DNA of 52,916 nt from an uncultured Pelagibacteraceae bacterium (lineage in GTDB: Bacteria; Pseudomonadota; Alphaproteobacteria; Pelagibacterales; Pelagibacteraceae), in contig CABZJN010000007.1 in assembly GCA_902526085.1 (NCBI GenBank), forward strand, positions 1 through 52,916. The letters run 5' to 3'. Position numbers and translations under genes: made by a program. Below, one piece after another: positions 50,787-52,916 of this stretch (position 1 is the first letter of the stretch; the number at the start of each line of letters is the position of its first letter). Under the pieces are notes generated by a model. The model saw only the letters and a program-made list of their open reading frames with translations. It ran no database searches and was not told the DNA's origin.

Positions 50787-52916
50787 TATCCAGTATTTTT
50801 GATGGCTGCAGAAATACCCGCTATTGATGCCATCATTGCATCATTTAAATCTTTTTTATCTTTTTTATTTAAATTTCTTTTTAAAAGCTTATTCATCACT
50901 ACTGCTTGTAAAACATTAAGGATTTCAGAATATATGTTTCTAATAATTGCTGGACCTCTAAAAATTTTTCTTTGTTTAAAAATTTCTTTTGGTGTTATTT
51001 GATCATTCAATTTTTTAACAGCATCAAATTGAAATCTTAATTTTTTTCCAACTCTGATAAGTTTATCATCAGCTAGGTTTTTTTCGTAAATTTTTGATAT
51101 TTCTGGGTCTACCTTAGAAATTACCATGTCAAGCAAGTCCATTGTTGAATTAAAATAAGGCCAGTTTTTTTCCATATCAATAAGTGTTTTTTTAAATTTC
51201 TTTATAGATGAATATCTTAAGGCCTCAGCAGTACCTAACCAAGCGGGTAACATTAATCTAATTTGTGTCCAGGCAAAAACCCAAGGAATAGCTCTTAAAC
51301 TATTTATATTATCAACATTTTTTCTTTTAGAAGGTCTAGAGCCAATTGATAATTTCCCAAGTGCCATATGAGGAGTTACGGTTTTAAAATATCTTATAAA
51401 ATCTGAATTTTGATTTATGTTTTTTCGATAAGAACTTGTTGATATCTCAGACATACTTTGAATTAATTGTCTCCAAGTGTCTTTTGGTTTTGGAGGTGGG
51501 TTTAAAGTAGCTTCCATAACAGATCCTATATAACTGCACAGATTATACTTTGCTAAAGGCTCATAACCATATTTTTGCTGTATTACTTCTCCTTGATCAG
51601 TTATTCGAATTTTACCATTGACTGATCCAGCTGGTTGTGATCTCAGTGTTGCTTGTATCGGTCCACCACCTCTTCCTGCAGACCCTCCTCTTCCATGAAA
51701 AAATGTAACATCTATTTTAAATTTTTTAGCAATTTTAATTATTTCTTCCTGTAGTTTAAATTGATGCCAACTCGCAGAGAGCTTTCCAGCATCTTTACTT
51801 GAGTCAGAGTACCCAATCATAATTTCTTGCTTGTTATTAATATCTTTTCTGTACCATTTTAATGAAAAAAGTTTTTCCATTATTGGTTTTGCATTTATCA
51901 GATCATCAAGCGTTTCGAAAAGAGGAACTACTCTAAGTCTATTCTCAATTTTTGCTTCTTTTTGAAAAAACATGACTGATAATATATCAGAGGCCGAAGA
52001 TGTCATTGAGATTACATATGCTCCTAAGCACTCCTTAGGTTGACTTGCTAATACTTTAAAAGTAGACCAAACCTCTTTATTTTCTTTATTTTTAAATTGA
52101 AAATTTTTTAATACATTTTTACTTTGCATTTTGTTCGATAAATAATTAATTTTTTGGTCCTCATCCCAAGTAGAATAATTCTGGTTTAGTTTTTTCTTTA
52201 TATACTCTGCTAATAATTGAGAATGTCTTGAAGACTCTTGTCTTATATCAAGTCGTGCAAGATTTATTCCAAAACACTTAGCTCTTCGCATTAAATCTAA
52301 TAAATCACCACTAGCTATATTTTCACTTTGGTTTTGTTCTAACGATTCTCTTACAACCCTCAATGGTTTTAAAATTTCTTCTCTCTCTAATAGTAGATCT
52401 TTTTCATTCAATGGTTTATTGTTTGCCAAGTAACCTTCTATTGCTCTATGTGTTTTTCTTAATTTATCCCTTAAAGGTCTTAGATAAACTCTATAAGGTT
52501 CAAATGTTTTTCCTGTGATTTTTAAAATTTTATTTGAACATTTTTCCATAGAATAAGATCTAATTAACTTTGTCATTGACTTCTCATAAAGTTTAGCGGC
52601 TTCCCATCTTGATAATAAAATTACCCTTTTTGTGACTTCTGCAGTTACAAATGGATTGCCATCTCTATCACCACCCATCCACGATCCAAACTCAATTGGA
52701 TTAAAATTTTTGGGTAAACCTTTGCCCATATTTTTTTCAAATATTTGATTTAATCTCCTATAAACTTTTGGAATTGTATCCCACAAGCTATCTTCAATAA
52801 TTGCAAGTCCCCATCTTGCCTCCTCTGCAGGAGTTGGTTTAGATCTTTTGATTTCATCTGTATTCCATATAATTGTGATTTCGTCAAATACCTTACGATC
52901 TAAAACTTTTAATTTT
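50786..52916 (-). CDS. ppc: Phosphoenolpyruvate carboxylase, 5' end outside the window
   Basis: The frame stays open to the right edge, and the extra codons read TDEIKRSKPTPAEEARWGL, which aligns with the interior of PEP carboxylase, so the gene is cut and not short; a TTG at 52786 is not the start. Visible motifs include GSWMGGDRDGNP, FHGRGGSAGRGGGP with catalytic residues and the C-terminal KNTG end. About 710 of roughly 900 residues are present. It makes oxaloacetate from PEP and bicarbonate to feed the TCA cycle. Confidence 0.95.
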   Translation of the reverse strand, partial: KLKVLDRKVFDEITIIWNTDEIKRSKPTPAEEARWGLAIIEDSLWDTIPKVYRRLNQIFEKNMGKGLPKNFNPIEFGSWMGGDRDGNPFVTAEVTKRVILLSRWEAAKLYEKSMTKLIRSYSMEKCSNKILKITGKTFEPYRVYLRPLRDKLRKTHRAIEGYLANNKPLNEKDLLLEREEILKPLRVVRESLEQNQSENIASGDLLDLMRRAKCFGINLARLDIRQESSRHSQLLAEYIKKKLNQNYSTWDEDQKINYLSNKMQSKNVLKNFQFKNKENKEVWSTFKVLASQPKECLGAYVISMTSSASDILSVMFFQKEAKIENRLRVVPLFETLDDLINAKPIMEKLFSLKWYRKDINNKQEIMIGYSDSSKDAGKLSASWHQFKLQEEIIKIAKKFKIDVTFFHGRGGSAGRGGGPIQATLRSQPAGSVNGKIRITDQGEVIQQKYGYEPLAKYNLCSYIGSVMEATLNPPPKPKDTWRQLIQSMSEISTSSYRKNINQNSDFIRYFKTVTPHMALGKLSIGSRPSKRKNVDNINSLRAIPWVFAWTQIRLMLPAWLGTAEALRYSSIKKFKKTLIDMEKNWPYFNSTMDLLDMVISKVDPEISKIYEKNLADDKLIRVGKKLRFQFDAVKKLNDQITPKEIFKQRKIFRGPAIIRNIYSEILNVLQAVVMNKLLKRNLNKKDKKDLNDAMMASIAGISAAIKNTG

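Noticed and set aside
52784..52786. TTG start for a 666-residue phosphoenolpyruvate carboxylase
   Set aside because: The frame continues to the window edge and the upstream codons align with the family, so the gene is cut by the window and this is an internal leucine.
1..52916. tRNA, rRNA, CRISPR and insertion sequences
   Set aside because: The gaps were read on both strands; none showed a cloverleaf with CCA-type end, spaced repeats, transposase motifs or terminal inverted repeats. A tRNA scan would be needed to be sure.

Overview
The window reads as a piece of a streamlined, very AT-rich marine alphaproteobacterial chromosome, most likely SAR11 (Pelagibacterales). The reasons are low G+C, A/T-ending codons with AGA arginine, gaps that are usually under 100 bases with many overlapping start/stop codons, and a gene set dominated by high-affinity uptake of small osmolytes and sulfonates. 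The clade is inferred from gene content; no rRNA or tRNA gene was seen to confirm it. No mobile element, CRISPR array or phage gene was seen, and no gene-free stretch exceeds 300 bases; the longest gaps (about 160-230 bases) lie at the left edge and between divergent operons.

Layout. 0-4.4 kb: a periplasmic thioredoxin, a YbbAP-type ABC exporter and a divergent TesA-type esterase. 4.4-10.8 kb: a taurine module, taurine:pyruvate aminotransferase plus alanine dehydrogenase on the minus strand, diverging from tauABC; the TauC-like permease carries a very long N-terminal extension. 10.8-17.6 kb: a TRAP transporter of visibly higher G+C, diverging from an aldehyde dehydrogenase / epoxide hydrolase / malate-lactate-type dehydrogenase operon. 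17.6-23.4 kb: an SMR protein, a two-HTH protein, a bile-acid-symporter family protein, a phosphate acyltransferase, a sulfopropanediol dehydrogenase (HpsN)-like enzyme and an EamA exporter. 23.4-32.6 kb: a self-contained locus of a MalEFGK-type ABC importer with two double-SnoaL proteins, a bicupin, a MetE-C-terminal-type methyltransferase and a HAD-fold protein that has lost both motif I aspartates. 32.5-40.2 kb: pseudoazurin, an MFS protein, glycine betaine proXVW (ProW also extended), an alpha/beta hydrolase, an Asp/Glu racemase and a 1-Cys peroxiredoxin. 40.2-42.7 kb: a thiol/metal group consisting of a persulfide-dioxygenase-like enzyme, an unlisted 36-residue metallothionein-like gene, cysE and cysK. 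42.8-46.6 kb: a run of very small proteins (SnoaL/NTF2, DUF1330, GYD and similar folds) with two secreted proteins and a second SMR. 46.6-52.9 kb: a hisN-like / amidotransferase / AhpD / DUF952 operon, a gamma-butyrobetaine-dioxygenase-like enzyme, ccdA and the 3' part of ppc, which runs off the window.

How the parts fit. Much of the left half could serve import and breakdown of C2/C3 organosulfonates: Tpa with Ald converts taurine to sulfoacetaldehyde while recycling pyruvate, an HpsN-like enzyme could oxidise sulfopropanediol, and the phosphate acyltransferase could recover acetyl-phosphate. The sulfoacetaldehyde-cleaving enzyme Xsc is not in the window, so that link is inference. All four substrate-binding-protein genes are followed directly by a strong stem-loop before the next transporter gene, suggesting a shared way of making more binding protein than membrane components. 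The best candidates for an undescribed system are the 23.4-32.6 kb catabolic/importer locus and the 42.8-46.2 kb small-protein cassette.
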